Positions 28,201 to 36,891 of a stretch of DNA of 64,000 bases are shown piece by piece. The DNA lies in assembly GCF_014648435.1 (NCBI RefSeq), contig NZ_BMRC01000025.1, forward strand, positions 62,001 to 126,000, given 5' to 3'. The notes under the pieces are model-generated. The model ran no database searches. It was not told the origin of the DNA and saw only the letters and a list, made by a program, of their open reading frames with translations. Positions within the stretch are counted from its first letter, which is position 1. Every line of letters starts with the position of its first letter. Source of the stretch: Nonomuraea spiralis. Its GTDB lineage: Bacteria > Actinomycetota > Actinomycetes > Streptosporangiales > Streptosporangiaceae. Both the position numbers and the translations under genes were made by a program.

Positions 28201-30673
28201 CGCCCACCTCCACCACGTACTCGGTGACGTGGCCGTCGCCCAGCTCGGGCAGCACCTCCTGGAACGCCGTGCAGGCGCCGCTGTCGCCGAGCTGCCGGTC
28301 GAAGGCGGCGACCAGGGAGGGGTCGGCCAGGTCCAGGAAGGTCGGTTTGGCCAGCCGTGCCGTACGCATGGGGTCCTGTCCCCATGTGCCCGGGTCCAGG
28401 GAGAAGACGAAGCAGCGGGGCGGGATGCCGTACGCGGCGAACCAGCGGGCCAGTGTCAGCAGGTGTTCGGCCTCGGGGTCGCCCGGCCGGCGGCGCGGGA
28501 CGGCGGGCGTGGCCGCGTACCAGGTGGCGCGGGCCACGACGACCTGGCCCAGCCACGTCCTGGGCCTGCTGACGACCCGTTCGGGCGTGAGCGGCGGCGG
28601 CTCGGCGAACAGCGCCCAGGCCGGCACCGCGACGCTGGGCTGGTCGCCGAACAGGTGCAGCAGCAGCCGGGCCGTACGCGGCAGGAACGGCGTGGCGATC
28701 AGGCCCGTGTGGCGTGGCAGGACGCGGCGGCCGTCGGTGGCGCGTACCAGCTCAAGCTCCCCGGCGGCGGGATCGTGGCGGACGGCCAGCTCGCCCGGCG
28801 TGAGGCGCGCGCCGGGCGGCCGGTCGGAGACCGCGCCCGGGTAGCTCAGCTCGTGGGAGATCGTGGCGGAGCGCAGGTTGACGTTGTGACCGAACAATCC
28901 CGTCAGCTCGACCGCGAGGCCGTCGCCGTCGGGTTCGGGGGGATTCGGCTCGTACGACAACCCCGCGACCGCCAGAAGCCGGTGCACCCGGCTGCGCGCG
29001 GCGCCGTGACCGGCGGCCACGCTGTTGAGCACCAGCCGCACGGGCCCGTCCCCCGGCAGCACCTGCACGTAGCACGCCAGCGAGCGCACCGGCCGGGCGC
29101 TGCCCGGCCGCGCGGACAACCAGCGGGCCAGCGCCTCCGGCTCCTCGCGCAGCACGGTCAGGGTACGGTCCCGGAATCGCCGCAGCTCGACCGCCTCGGG
29201 CACGGTGCTCAGGTGCTCTGCCGTCACACCGCCGCGATAGAGCAGGGCGTGCAGCGCCTGGCCCTCGGGGGTGGCGAGCTGCGCGGCCAGCGTACGGTGG
29301 AACCGGATGAACGGGACCTGCGCCCCGGCGCCGGACGCCCGTACGAAGAGGTCGGCGGCCAGCAGCCGGATCTCGTTGTCGCGCTGGAAGACCCCCAGCA
29401 GCTCGCGGAGCAGGTGAAGGTCGTCCAGCGCCGCCCGCCAGGCCCGTTCCCCCAGGCGCACGGCGGGTGCGACGAAGACGGCGTTGTCGCGGAAGAGGTT
29501 CTTGTCCGGGAGGCGCGTGCCGGGCGGGGTCAGGCGGCGCAGCGCGGTGCGAGCCTCGTCCTGGAGGGCCAGCTGCCCGGACAGCCCCGCCGCGCCGGGA
29601 GCGCGGGCCACCACCCGCGCGAACGCGGTGAGCGCGTCGGCGGCGGGATGCGGCGCCAGCCCGCGGGCCAGGTCGGCGAGGTGGGCGGCGGACTGGTCGG
29701 CGACCGGCGCGAACGTCTCCAGCACCTCCAGCTCGATCAGCCGGGCGAGCGTGTCCGGCGGGACGAGCCGCCGCGCCTCACCGAGCGCGGTCCCGTCGGT
29801 CAGCGAGTTCAGGAGCCTACGCAGCGGCGGCGTGGCGCGGACGCTCCGGTAGGCGTCCTCGGTGCGGCTGAGGTACCACAGGCGGTCGCCTTCCCCGGTC
29901 AGGCTGGCGTTGGGCCTGACCAGGAAGCGGGCCGCGAGGTCGTCGTCGGTCGCGGCCAGGTCGCCGAGCAGCCTGCGCAGCACCCACAGGTCGGGCTCGG
30001 CCGCGCTACGCCAGTTCCCCTCGCCGGTCACGGTGACCGGTTCCGGCCCGGGGTCCCAGCGTCCGAGCCCCATCATGGTGAACGTCGAGTACGGGCTCGT
30101 CTTGGCCGCCACCCGCGAGAGGTACCGGCTCAGCCGCAGGTCCAGCCGCCGGGACGGCGCGGCGACGGGAGCGTCGAGCCAGCGCCGCAACATCTCGGCC
30201 AGCGACGGGCTCGCCTGGACCAGGCCGTGGGTGAAGACGTCGGCCGAGGCCCATTTACGAAGGTTGCGGTGCCTGTCCTGGCGTTCCTCCTTCAGGAGGG
30301 CGGGCAGCGCGGCCCGCTGCCGCTCGTTCTCTCGCGACGTCTCCAGCCACCGCCGGACCCGCCGGTCCAGCTCGGCCGGAAGCTCGGCCGGAAGCTCGGC
30401 CGAGCCGGCGAACGCCGCAGGACGACGTCCGTTGTACAGCGCCCGGCGGAGTGCGACCAGGCGGGACCTCGCCCGCCCCGAAGGGACGTCCGCGATGCAC
30501 GGCTCCAGGGCGAGCGCGAGCGCCCGCCCTTCCGCGGTCAGCCCGTCCTGCCCCTTGAGGATCTCCTGGACGGCCTGCCAGGTACGGCCGCACCGCAGGT
30601 CGTCCAGGACGGCCGCGGGCAGGGCGGCGACCCTGACCACCACGATGTCCGAACGCCGACGCCGGATCGCCAT
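28193..30673 (-). CDS. Lantibiotic dehydratase N-terminal (tRNA-Glu-dependent glutamylation) protein, split LanB
   Basis: This 826-residue protein matches the glutamylation domain of LanB enzymes. The landmark RVAAKTSPYSTFTMMGLG (187-204) is present, and the long LANB domain continues through NPPEPDGDGL to LGDGHVTEYVVEVGDG at the end. It uses glutamyl-tRNA to glutamylate Ser/Thr in the precursor; the next gene encodes the separate elimination domain. This split is typical of thiopeptide and pyritide systems, unlike class I lanthipeptides where both parts are fused. It starts 18 bases after the precursor gene. Confidence 0.9.
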   Translation of the reverse strand: MAIRRRRSDIVVVRVAALPAAVLDDLRCGRTWQAVQEILKGQDGLTAEGRALALALEPCIADVPSGRARSRLVALRRALYNGRRPAAFAGSAELPAELPAELDRRVRRWLETSRENERQRAALPALLKEERQDRHRNLRKWASADVFTHGLVQASPSLAEMLRRWLDAPVAAPSRRLDLRLSRYLSRVAAKTSPYSTFTMMGLGRWDPGPEPVTVTGEGNWRSAAEPDLWVLRRLLGDLAATDDDLAARFLVRPNASLTGEGDRLWYLSRTEDAYRSVRATPPLRRLLNSLTDGTALGEARRLVPPDTLARLIELEVLETFAPVADQSAAHLADLARGLAPHPAADALTAFARVVARAPGAAGLSGQLALQDEARTALRRLTPPGTRLPDKNLFRDNAVFVAPAVRLGERAWRAALDDLHLLRELLGVFQRDNEIRLLAADLFVRASGAGAQVPFIRFHRTLAAQLATPEGQALHALLYRGGVTAEHLSTVPEAVELRRFRDRTLTVLREEPEALARWLSARPGSARPVRSLACYVQVLPGDGPVRLVLNSVAAGHGAARSRVHRLLAVAGLSYEPNPPEPDGDGLAVELTGLFGHNVNLRSATISHELSYPGAVSDRPPGARLTPGELAVRHDPAAGELELVRATDGRRVLPRHTGLIATPFLPRTARLLLHLFGDQPSVAVPAWALFAEPPPLTPERVVSRPRTWLGQVVVARATWYAATPAVPRRRPGDPEAEHLLTLARWFAAYGIPPRCFVFSLDPGTWGQDPMRTARLAKPTFLDLADPSLVAAFDRQLGDSGACTAFQEVLPELGDGHVTEYVVEVGDG

Positions 30674-30691
30674 ACGGATTCCGCTGCTCTG

Positions 30692-30850
30692 CTAGATGAG
30701 CCAGCTCTTGCCTGACGTGCATCCCGAGGCGCCGATCTCGGTGTTGCCCAGTCCCATGGCCACGGCCTCGACGAGCACCTCGGAGCCGGGGAGTTCCACG
30801 GTGGCGACGTCCAGCGCGTCCAGGTCAAGGGCTTCTTCGTGCAGGTCCAT
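30692..30850 (-). CDS. RiPP precursor peptide of the split-LanB locus (pyritide-like)
   Basis: A 52-residue peptide. The acidic leader (MDLHEEALDLDALDVATVEL then PGSEVLVEAVAMGLGNTEIG) resembles thiopeptide leaders. The likely core is the last 11 residues, from Ser42: SGCTSGKSWLI. It contains Ser42, Thr45, Ser46, Ser49 and a single Cys44. It sits directly before the split LanB gene on the same strand. With no YcaO enzyme adjacent, Cys44 should not become thiazole. If Ser42 and Ser49 are the two dehydroalanines joined, the thiopeptide relation between residue spacing and ring size gives a 20-membered ring with a Trp-Leu-Ile tail. I choose the ATG at 30850; a GTG at 30892 would add 14 residues. 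Confidence 0.8.
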   Translation of the reverse strand: MDLHEEALDLDALDVATVELPGSEVLVEAVAMGLGNTEIGASGCTSGKSWLI

Positions 30851-30926
30851 GCTGCCTGCGTTTCCGAACGGGCGCACTTCGCGCCGCGACACTCTGCCAA
30901 GAGATCACGCAAAACGGCATGCGTCC

Positions 30927-30942
30927 ATATTTCATGACATAT
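30927..30942. promoter_or_regulatory. AT-rich imperfect palindrome upstream of the precursor gene
   Basis: ATATTTCATGACATAT is a 16-bp inverted repeat with one mismatched pair. It lies in the gap between the precursor and a divergent gene, in the only AT-rich part, so it may be promoter or operator. Confidence 0.4.
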
Positions 30943-31018
30943 CGGACTGGGCGGAAGGTCGGTTAATTCCCGACAAAGCGGCTCCCCCAGACTGCGGCCG
31001 CAGGTGAGAAGATCGATC

Positions 31019-31372
31019 ATGAACAAGCCTCCGAACGAGATGAGCGAGCGCGAGTACTTCGCCACTGTCAGGCGCCTGCGGGGGATGTTCGTTGCCGGCG
31101 GTCGGCTGGAGGGCCTGGAGGGGTTCCTTGATGGTTACGACGGGCACGCCAGACGCCACGGTGGGCCCGGCCTGCAGGGGTGGACGGAATGGCTCGTCGC
31201 CCGTCACGGCGGGGCGAGCAGCCTTCACTGGCGAGCACAGGTGCGCCACATCGCCCTGACCACCTGGGACCGCCCGGACCTGCCCGCCGAGCAGGAAGAA
31301 CTCGTCATCGACACCCTGTTCGACCTCCTCGACGAGTACCTCGCCGAACGCGAGACGGCTTCCACCCCCTGA
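31019..31372 (+). CDS. Conserved-looking hypothetical protein
   Basis: A 117-residue soluble protein beginning MNKPPNEMSEREYFATVRRL, rich in Leu, Arg, Gly and Trp (LEGFLDGYDGHARRHGGPGL). A GGTGAG site lies before the ATG at 31019. I do not recognise a domain. It is divergent from the precursor gene and converges on the CPBP gene, whose stop is four bases away. Confidence 0.7.
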   Translation: MNKPPNEMSEREYFATVRRLRGMFVAGGRLEGLEGFLDGYDGHARRHGGPGLQGWTEWLVARHGGASSLHWRAQVRHIALTTWDRPDLPAEQEELVIDTLFDLLDEYLAERETASTP

Positions 31373-31376
31373 CGGC

Positions 31377-32192
31377 TCACATCGAGTAGGCGCCGGTGGC
31401 GAGGGCGATGAGGCCGACCACGCTCATCAGCAGCGTCGTACCGGGATGCATGGCGATCGAGATGCGGATGTCCTGCTTCTTCCAGGCGAGCCAGACACCC
31501 GGGAAGAGGAAGACGAGCTTCGACAGGACCGTCCAAGGGGCCCAGAAGTGGTACACCGAGAAGAAGAAGACACTGAAGAACGGGGCCCACTTGCCGAGCT
31601 GCGGAAGTCGGGGCAGCAGGAAACCGCGGAAGTAGTACTCCTCGATCAGGGGCAGGGTGAAACCGGTGAACGGCGCGCAGATGAGCAGCGTGGTGAGCAC
31701 GAGTTGCGGTGAGTAGCCCTGAAGGTAGGTGGTGCCGTCGGGGCCGGCGCCCTGGTAGTCCACCCAGGTGAAGAACCAGTCGTAGACAAGGTTGTCCAGC
31801 GAGGTCAGCGCGAGCGAGACCACGGTCATCCACACCAGGCACGCGGCGCCGAGCCAGAAGACCTTGCCCCGCGAGACGGGCTTGTCGCGATATCGGACGA
31901 CGCCCTTCATCGTGAACCGGCCGGTCTTCTTCTTGCCCAGCCACAGCAGTAACAGCTGGATCGGGAAGAGCACGATCGCGAGGGCGATGGCCCAGGCCAT
32001 GAAGATCGGGTATTCCATCGCCCGGACCAAGGGCGCGGCGACGAACGTGTACGCGGCGACGATGAGCGCGCCGGGCACCAGGTGCAGCGCGATGGAGAAC
32101 GGGACGGAGTGACGGTCCGCGAGGAGTTTCCCGGCGAAGCCTCTCGGCCGGGCGCCTTGGGCGTCGGCCGGGGGTTGCATTGCTGTGTCCAT
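31377..32192 (-). CDS. CPBP-family intramembrane metalloprotease (Abi/Rce1-like)
   Basis: A 271-residue membrane protein with about seven spans. It has the CPBP motifs: EEYYFRG with Glu184, Glu185 and Arg189, FFSVYHF with His215 and the later His249 in AMHP. Known members process prenylated proteins or confer bacteriocin self-immunity, and some mature secreted peptides. Its place beside a RiPP locus makes an immunity or maturation role possible, but it is not in the same operon as the biosynthetic genes. Confidence 0.88.
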   Translation of the reverse strand: MDTAMQPPADAQGARPRGFAGKLLADRHSVPFSIALHLVPGALIVAAYTFVAAPLVRAMEYPIFMAWAIALAIVLFPIQLLLLWLGKKKTGRFTMKGVVRYRDKPVSRGKVFWLGAACLVWMTVVSLALTSLDNLVYDWFFTWVDYQGAGPDGTTYLQGYSPQLVLTTLLICAPFTGFTLPLIEEYYFRGFLLPRLPQLGKWAPFFSVFFFSVYHFWAPWTVLSKLVFLFPGVWLAWKKQDIRISIAMHPGTTLLMSVVGLIALATGAYSM

Positions 32193-32314
32193 GCCGAGAA
32201 TCGTGGCCCCGAGACCCGACACGGACCTGACATCACCCTGACACGGCTTCCGGTGCCGTGAAAGCCGCAGGTCACGGCGGGCCGGGTCGCGTCCCCCGCC
32301 TAAAACCGGACGCT

Positions 32315-35300
32315 TCACCGACAGGTGCTCTTGCCCGCGATGCCGCCGTCCGCCCGGAGCTTCGCCAGGCGGTCGGTGGCCTCGTGCGGGGTCAGGTCGG
32401 CGCCGCGCCGGTAGGCGGTGGCGTAGCCCGTACGGCCGAGCAGGTCCATGAGCACGTCCGCGAGGCGGCGCAGTTCGGTGTCGCCGTGGTCGAAGGCGCC
32501 GCGGATGGCCTGGCTCAGGCCGAGCGCGGTGGCGGCGCCCGCCGGATCGTCCTCCAGGAACAGCAGCCTGGCCAGGAGCTGAGCGGCCGCCGGGGCGTCC
32601 ATGATCGCCTGTGCCGCCGAGACGGCTCGGGGCAGCAGTTCGCGGGCCCGTACGGCGTCGCCGGCGGTGAGAAGATTGGCCATCCGCGCCGGAAACAGCC
32701 GATTGTCGACGGCCTGCGGCGACAGGGGCAGCTTGCGCAGGAGCGTCTCCATCCGGTCGAGCTCCTGATCGGCGCGTACGACCTCTCCGGACCGCCGGTG
32801 CCACTCGGCCAGGACGCCGAGCACCTCGATCTCCAGCACCGGCTGGCCACGCGGCCCGGCCGCGCGTCCGGCGGTGTCGATGTCGTGCCGGGCGCCGGTC
32901 AGGTCGCCGGCGCGCATACGTTCGGTGGCGAGCCCGAGCCGGGTCGAGACCTCGTCCTGCGAGCCGAGGTCGGTGGCGATGGCGAGGCTGTCCTCATAGG
33001 CGGCGATCGCCTGGGCGTGGTCACCGGCGATGGCGTGGATGTGGGCCAGGCCGTACAGCGCCTTCGCCGCCCACCACCGATCGCCCACCTCCTCGAACAG
33101 GCGCAGTGCCGTGGTCAGCGCGGTCGCGGAACGCGTCCGGTCACCCCGTTCGCGGTGGCGGATGGCCTCGATCATGAAGGTGCAGGCGGTCGCCCAGCGG
33201 TCCGAGCCGCCGCGTACCCGGAGGATCTCCTGGTCGAGCAGGTCGTCCAGCCCTGAGACCGCCGCCATCACCACCACGATCGTCAGCAACATCGGATGGC
33301 GGCGCAGCGCGCCCGTACGCGCGCAGTCGTCGATGAGCGCGCGCAGCCGCCCGGGGTCGTCGATCGGCCCGCCCGCGACGCCCACCGCGTGGATCGCGGT
33401 GAACGCGGCCCGGTCGTCCGCGGGCAGCGCCGCGCCGAACTCGGCGACCTTGGCGACGTACGCCTCGGCGCGGGCGTCGTAGCGGTGCATGACCCAGTAC
33501 CAGTAGAGCGGCGCGAGAATCCGGGCGGCGGCCGGGGCGTCGCCGTCGTCGATCGCCGTTCGCAGGGCGAACGTCAGGTTGTCGTACTCGGCCTGGAACA
33601 GCCGCAACGACCGCGCCTGCCCGCCCGAGCGCAGCAGCGGTTCGTGTTCCTCTGCGAGGCCGGCGAAGTACCGCGTGAGCCCGCGCAGGACCGCGTCACC
33701 CTCCCCTGAGAGCCGGAGCTTCCCCGCCGCGTGGGCCCGGATGGTCTCCAACATCCGGTACGTGTCGCCGTCCCGCTCCACGATGGACTTGTCCACCAGG
33801 GAGTCCAGGAGGTAGACGACCTCGTCCGGGGGAAGCGTCCCGTCGGGATCCGCGCAGACGGCCTCGATCACGGCGATGCCCGTACGCGCCGGAAATATCG
33901 ACATCCGGGCGGCCAAAGTGCGCTCGTGTGCGGTGAGGAGGTCCCAGCTCCATTCGATCACCGCGTGGAGGGTCTGCTGGCGGGGCTGGGCGGTCCGGTT
34001 GCCGGTGCTGAGCAGCCGGAACCGGTCGTCCAGCCGCCGGGCGATCCGCTCGGCGCTCATGGTCCGCAGTCGTGCCGCGGCCAGTTCGAGGGCCAGCGGC
34101 AGCCCGTCCAGCCGGCGCACGATGTCCACGACCGGCGCCACGGTCGTCCCGTCCAGGACGAAGCCGGGTTGTACGGCTGCCGCCCGATCGAGGAACAGCC
34201 GTACCGCGGCCGATGCGGAGGCACGTTCGGGACCGGCGTGGGCCGGTGGGAGGTCGAGCGGCCCCAGGCGGCACAACGTCTCCCCCATGACCTCCAGCGG
34301 CTCCCGGCTCGTGGCCAGGACGGTCAGGTCCGGCCGGCGCTCCAGCAGCTGCCCGGCGAACTCCGCGACGGCCGCGGAGATCTGTTCGCAGTTGTCCAGA
34401 AGCAGCAGGCCCTCGCCACCGGCGAGCAGGTTGACCACCCGCTCCAGCGGCGTGCCGGCCGGCTGGGCTCCCGCGACGTTGAGCACGCCCAGCACCGCCT
34501 CCACCAGCCCGTCGGCCGTGCCCACCGCGGCCAGGGACACGAGCCAGACCCGGCCGCGCCGATGGGCCCGGTACCGGCTCGCCGCCTGCACGGCCAGCCG
34601 GGTCTTGCCCACTCCGCCGGGCCCCACGACGGTGACCAGCCGGGACGCCTCCAGCGACCCGGCCAGCAACCTCAGCTCCGCCTCGCGGCTGACGAAGCTG
34701 GTGAGCTGGGCCGGCAACCGGCCGCGCACCGCCTGCGGCCGGATCCGTCCCGTCTCGGGCACGTCCAGTTCGCCGCGCAGCACGGCGAGGTGCGTCTCGC
34801 GCAACTCCTCGGAGGGGTCGACGCCGAGCTCCTCGGCGAGCGTGTCGCGGACCTGGTCGTACACGGCCAGCGCGTCGGACCGGCGGCCGGCCGCGTGCAG
34901 GGCCCGCATCCGCAGCCCGGCCAGCCGCTCCCGCAGCGGACGGGACGCGGCCGCCGCCTCCAGATCGGCCAGGATCCGGCCGTGGTGCCCGAGTCGCAAC
35001 TCCGCCTCGAAGCGGTCTTCGGCGGCTCCGACACGCAGTTCGTCCAGGCGTGTGCCGGCCGTGCCGGCGAAGGGGATGTCGCGTACGTCGGCCAGCGCGT
35101 CCCCGCGCCACAACGCCAGCGCATCGTCCAGCAGCGAGGCCGCCTGCCCCGCGTCACCGGCGGCCAGTTCGCGCCCGCCGCGCCCGGCCAGTTCCTCGAA
35201 CCGGGCCGCGTCGACGTCCTCGGCGCGCAGCCGCAGGCGGTAACCGCCGGCCACCGTCTCCACGGTTCCGGCCTCGGCCAGGGCCTTGCGCAGCCGGTGG

Positions 35301-35500
35301 ACCAGCGCGTGCAACGCGTTGACGGTGCCCCCGGACGAGTCGTCCCCCCACAGGCCGCCGAGCAGCGAATCGACCGACACCACTTCGTTCCCGGCCAGCG
35401 CCAGCCTGGCCAGCAGCGCGCGCACCCTGGTGCCGCCCAGGTCGATCGGCGCGCCATCGTCGGCGTACGCCAGAACCGGGCCCAGCACCTCAATCCGCAT
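32315..35500 (-). CDS. SARP-type regulator with BTAD, NB-ARC ATPase and TPR region
   Basis: A 1061-residue regulator. Residues 1-92 are an OmpR-like DNA-binding domain (RIEVLGPVLAYADDG), 95-245 the bacterial transcriptional activation domain, and 275 onward an NB-ARC-type ATPase with Walker A GPGGVGKTRLA (293-303). The rest is helical, TPR-like. SARP proteins activate antibiotic clusters and bind direct repeats. The start is the ATG at 35500. It lies 1.3 kb from the RiPP locus and is a candidate activator. The TPR part also resembles LAL-type regulators. Confidence 0.9.
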   Translation of the reverse strand: MRIEVLGPVLAYADDGAPIDLGGTRVRALLARLALAGNEVVSVDSLLGGLWGDDSSGGTVNALHALVHRLRKALAEAGTVETVAGGYRLRLRAEDVDAARFEELAGRGGRELAAGDAGQAASLLDDALALWRGDALADVRDIPFAGTAGTRLDELRVGAAEDRFEAELRLGHHGRILADLEAAAASRPLRERLAGLRMRALHAAGRRSDALAVYDQVRDTLAEELGVDPSEELRETHLAVLRGELDVPETGRIRPQAVRGRLPAQLTSFVSREAELRLLAGSLEASRLVTVVGPGGVGKTRLAVQAASRYRAHRRGRVWLVSLAAVGTADGLVEAVLGVLNVAGAQPAGTPLERVVNLLAGGEGLLLLDNCEQISAAVAEFAGQLLERRPDLTVLATSREPLEVMGETLCRLGPLDLPPAHAGPERASASAAVRLFLDRAAAVQPGFVLDGTTVAPVVDIVRRLDGLPLALELAAARLRTMSAERIARRLDDRFRLLSTGNRTAQPRQQTLHAVIEWSWDLLTAHERTLAARMSIFPARTGIAVIEAVCADPDGTLPPDEVVYLLDSLVDKSIVERDGDTYRMLETIRAHAAGKLRLSGEGDAVLRGLTRYFAGLAEEHEPLLRSGGQARSLRLFQAEYDNLTFALRTAIDDGDAPAAARILAPLYWYWVMHRYDARAEAYVAKVAEFGAALPADDRAAFTAIHAVGVAGGPIDDPGRLRALIDDCARTGALRRHPMLLTIVVVMAAVSGLDDLLDQEILRVRGGSDRWATACTFMIEAIRHRERGDRTRSATALTTALRLFEEVGDRWWAAKALYGLAHIHAIAGDHAQAIAAYEDSLAIATDLGSQDEVSTRLGLATERMRAGDLTGARHDIDTAGRAAGPRGQPVLEIEVLGVLAEWHRRSGEVVRADQELDRMETLLRKLPLSPQAVDNRLFPARMANLLTAGDAVRARELLPRAVSAAQAIMDAPAAAQLLARLLFLEDDPAGAATALGLSQAIRGAFDHGDTELRRLADVLMDLLGRTGYATAYRRGADLTPHEATDRLAKLRADGGIAGKSTCR

Positions 35501-35630
35501 GCACGCCAGGCTACCGATCAAGCACGCTCTTACAGCCCGCCGATGCTACTTGGAAGCGGGATATAAGCCGCCTGTCAGAGCCGCCGGACATCGTTCAGGA
35601 CATCGAACGAACCACCCGGAAGGCAGTGCG

Positions 35631-36776
35631 ATGACAACGTACGAGAACGTGCAGCAGGTGCTCGATCAGACCGTGGCCGAGACCGACATTCCCGGCATCG
35701 TCGCCGAGGTCAGGGACGGTGACCGTACCTGGTCCGGCACCGCCGGCGTGGCCGACCTGCGGACCGGCTCCCCGCGCCGGCCGGGCGAGTACTTCCATGC
35801 CGGCAGCAGCGGCAAGGCCTTCACCGCCGCCGTACTGCTGACCCTGGAGGCCGAGGGCCGCCTCGGCCTGGACGACACGGTCAACGCCCACCTGCCCGGC
35901 GTCCTGGACGTCAACGGCTACGACGGCGACAAGATCACCATCAGGCACCTGCTCAACAACACCAGCGGCCTGTTCCCCACCGGCCTGGCCCCGGAGGTCA
36001 GCCACCGCTACGCCACCCGCTCCGGGTTCGACCGGCATCGCTTCGACACCTTCAGCACCGAGGAACTGCTGCGGATCGCGGTGTCCCAGCCACCGGTCGG
36101 CGCGCCCGGCGAACGCTTCGAGTACGCCAACGGCGGCTTCCACATCGCCGGCGCGATCATCGAGCAGGTCACCGGCAACAGCTACGCCGACGAGGTCGAA
36201 CGCAGCGTCACCCGGCCACTCGGCCTGGCCGGCACCCGCGTACGCCCCACCGCCGAGACCGGTTACCCCGACCCGCACCCGCGCGGCTACTCCCACCAGT
36301 TCCTCAAGGACGGCGCCGACCCCGCCGCGCTCACCCCGGAGAACTGGCAGTCGCTGATGGAGGAGCCCGGCCTGCCGCCCCTGGACGTCACCGAGTTCAA
36401 CTCCTCGGCGGGCTACGCGGCCGGCAACGTCGTCTCCACCACGTCCGACATGATCCGCTTCTTCGAGGCGATGACCACCGGAAGCCTGCTGCCGCCCGCC
36501 CAGCACCGCCAGATGTGGACCACCGTCTCCACCGAGGGCGGCTACTGGATGCCGCACACCCGCTACGGCCTGGGCCTGTTCGAGTTCGACCAGGGGGCGC
36601 CCGGCGGCCGGGCGCTGCGCGGCATCGCCGGCAGCCTGTGGGGCTCCTACTTCTTCGCGGTCGGCACCCCCGACGGCCGGCACACCGTCGCCGTCCACAC
36701 CAACACCGAATGGAAGTCCTGGGACCTCATGTTCAAGGTCATCGAAGCGGAGTTCGGCATCTCCTTCGGCGCGTGA
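35631..36776 (+). CDS. Class C beta-lactamase-fold serine hydrolase without signal peptide
   Basis: A 381-residue S12-type serine hydrolase. The SxxK motif is Ser59-Ser60-Gly61-Lys62 (HAGSSGKAF), and the YxN motif is Tyr165-Ala166-Asn167 (FEYANGG). There is no export signal. GGAAGGCAG precedes the ATG. Its closest relative in the window is the next gene, which does have a signal peptide. Such enzymes hydrolyse or transfer D-peptides, esters or amides; the substrate is unknown. It is divergent from the SARP gene. Confidence 0.87.
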   Translation: MTTYENVQQVLDQTVAETDIPGIVAEVRDGDRTWSGTAGVADLRTGSPRRPGEYFHAGSSGKAFTAAVLLTLEAEGRLGLDDTVNAHLPGVLDVNGYDGDKITIRHLLNNTSGLFPTGLAPEVSHRYATRSGFDRHRFDTFSTEELLRIAVSQPPVGAPGERFEYANGGFHIAGAIIEQVTGNSYADEVERSVTRPLGLAGTRVRPTAETGYPDPHPRGYSHQFLKDGADPAALTPENWQSLMEEPGLPPLDVTEFNSSAGYAAGNVVSTTSDMIRFFEAMTTGSLLPPAQHRQMWTTVSTEGGYWMPHTRYGLGLFEFDQGAPGGRALRGIAGSLWGSYFFAVGTPDGRHTVAVHTNTEWKSWDLMFKVIEAEFGISFGA

Positions 36777-36891
36777 CCCCCGTGGCCGACATCCGTATCA
36801 GCGCGACCCCGCGCACCGACACCACCGTCCACGTACAGCCGGTCGATCCGGCCGCCTGTGCGCCTCCCTTGGAAAGCAGGGCGATCGACTC

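Noticed and set aside
26084..30850. Class I lanthipeptide or ordinary thiopeptide cluster
   Set aside because: No LanC cyclase and a split LanB argue against class I; no YcaO or dehydrogenase and a single core Cys argue against a thiopeptide.
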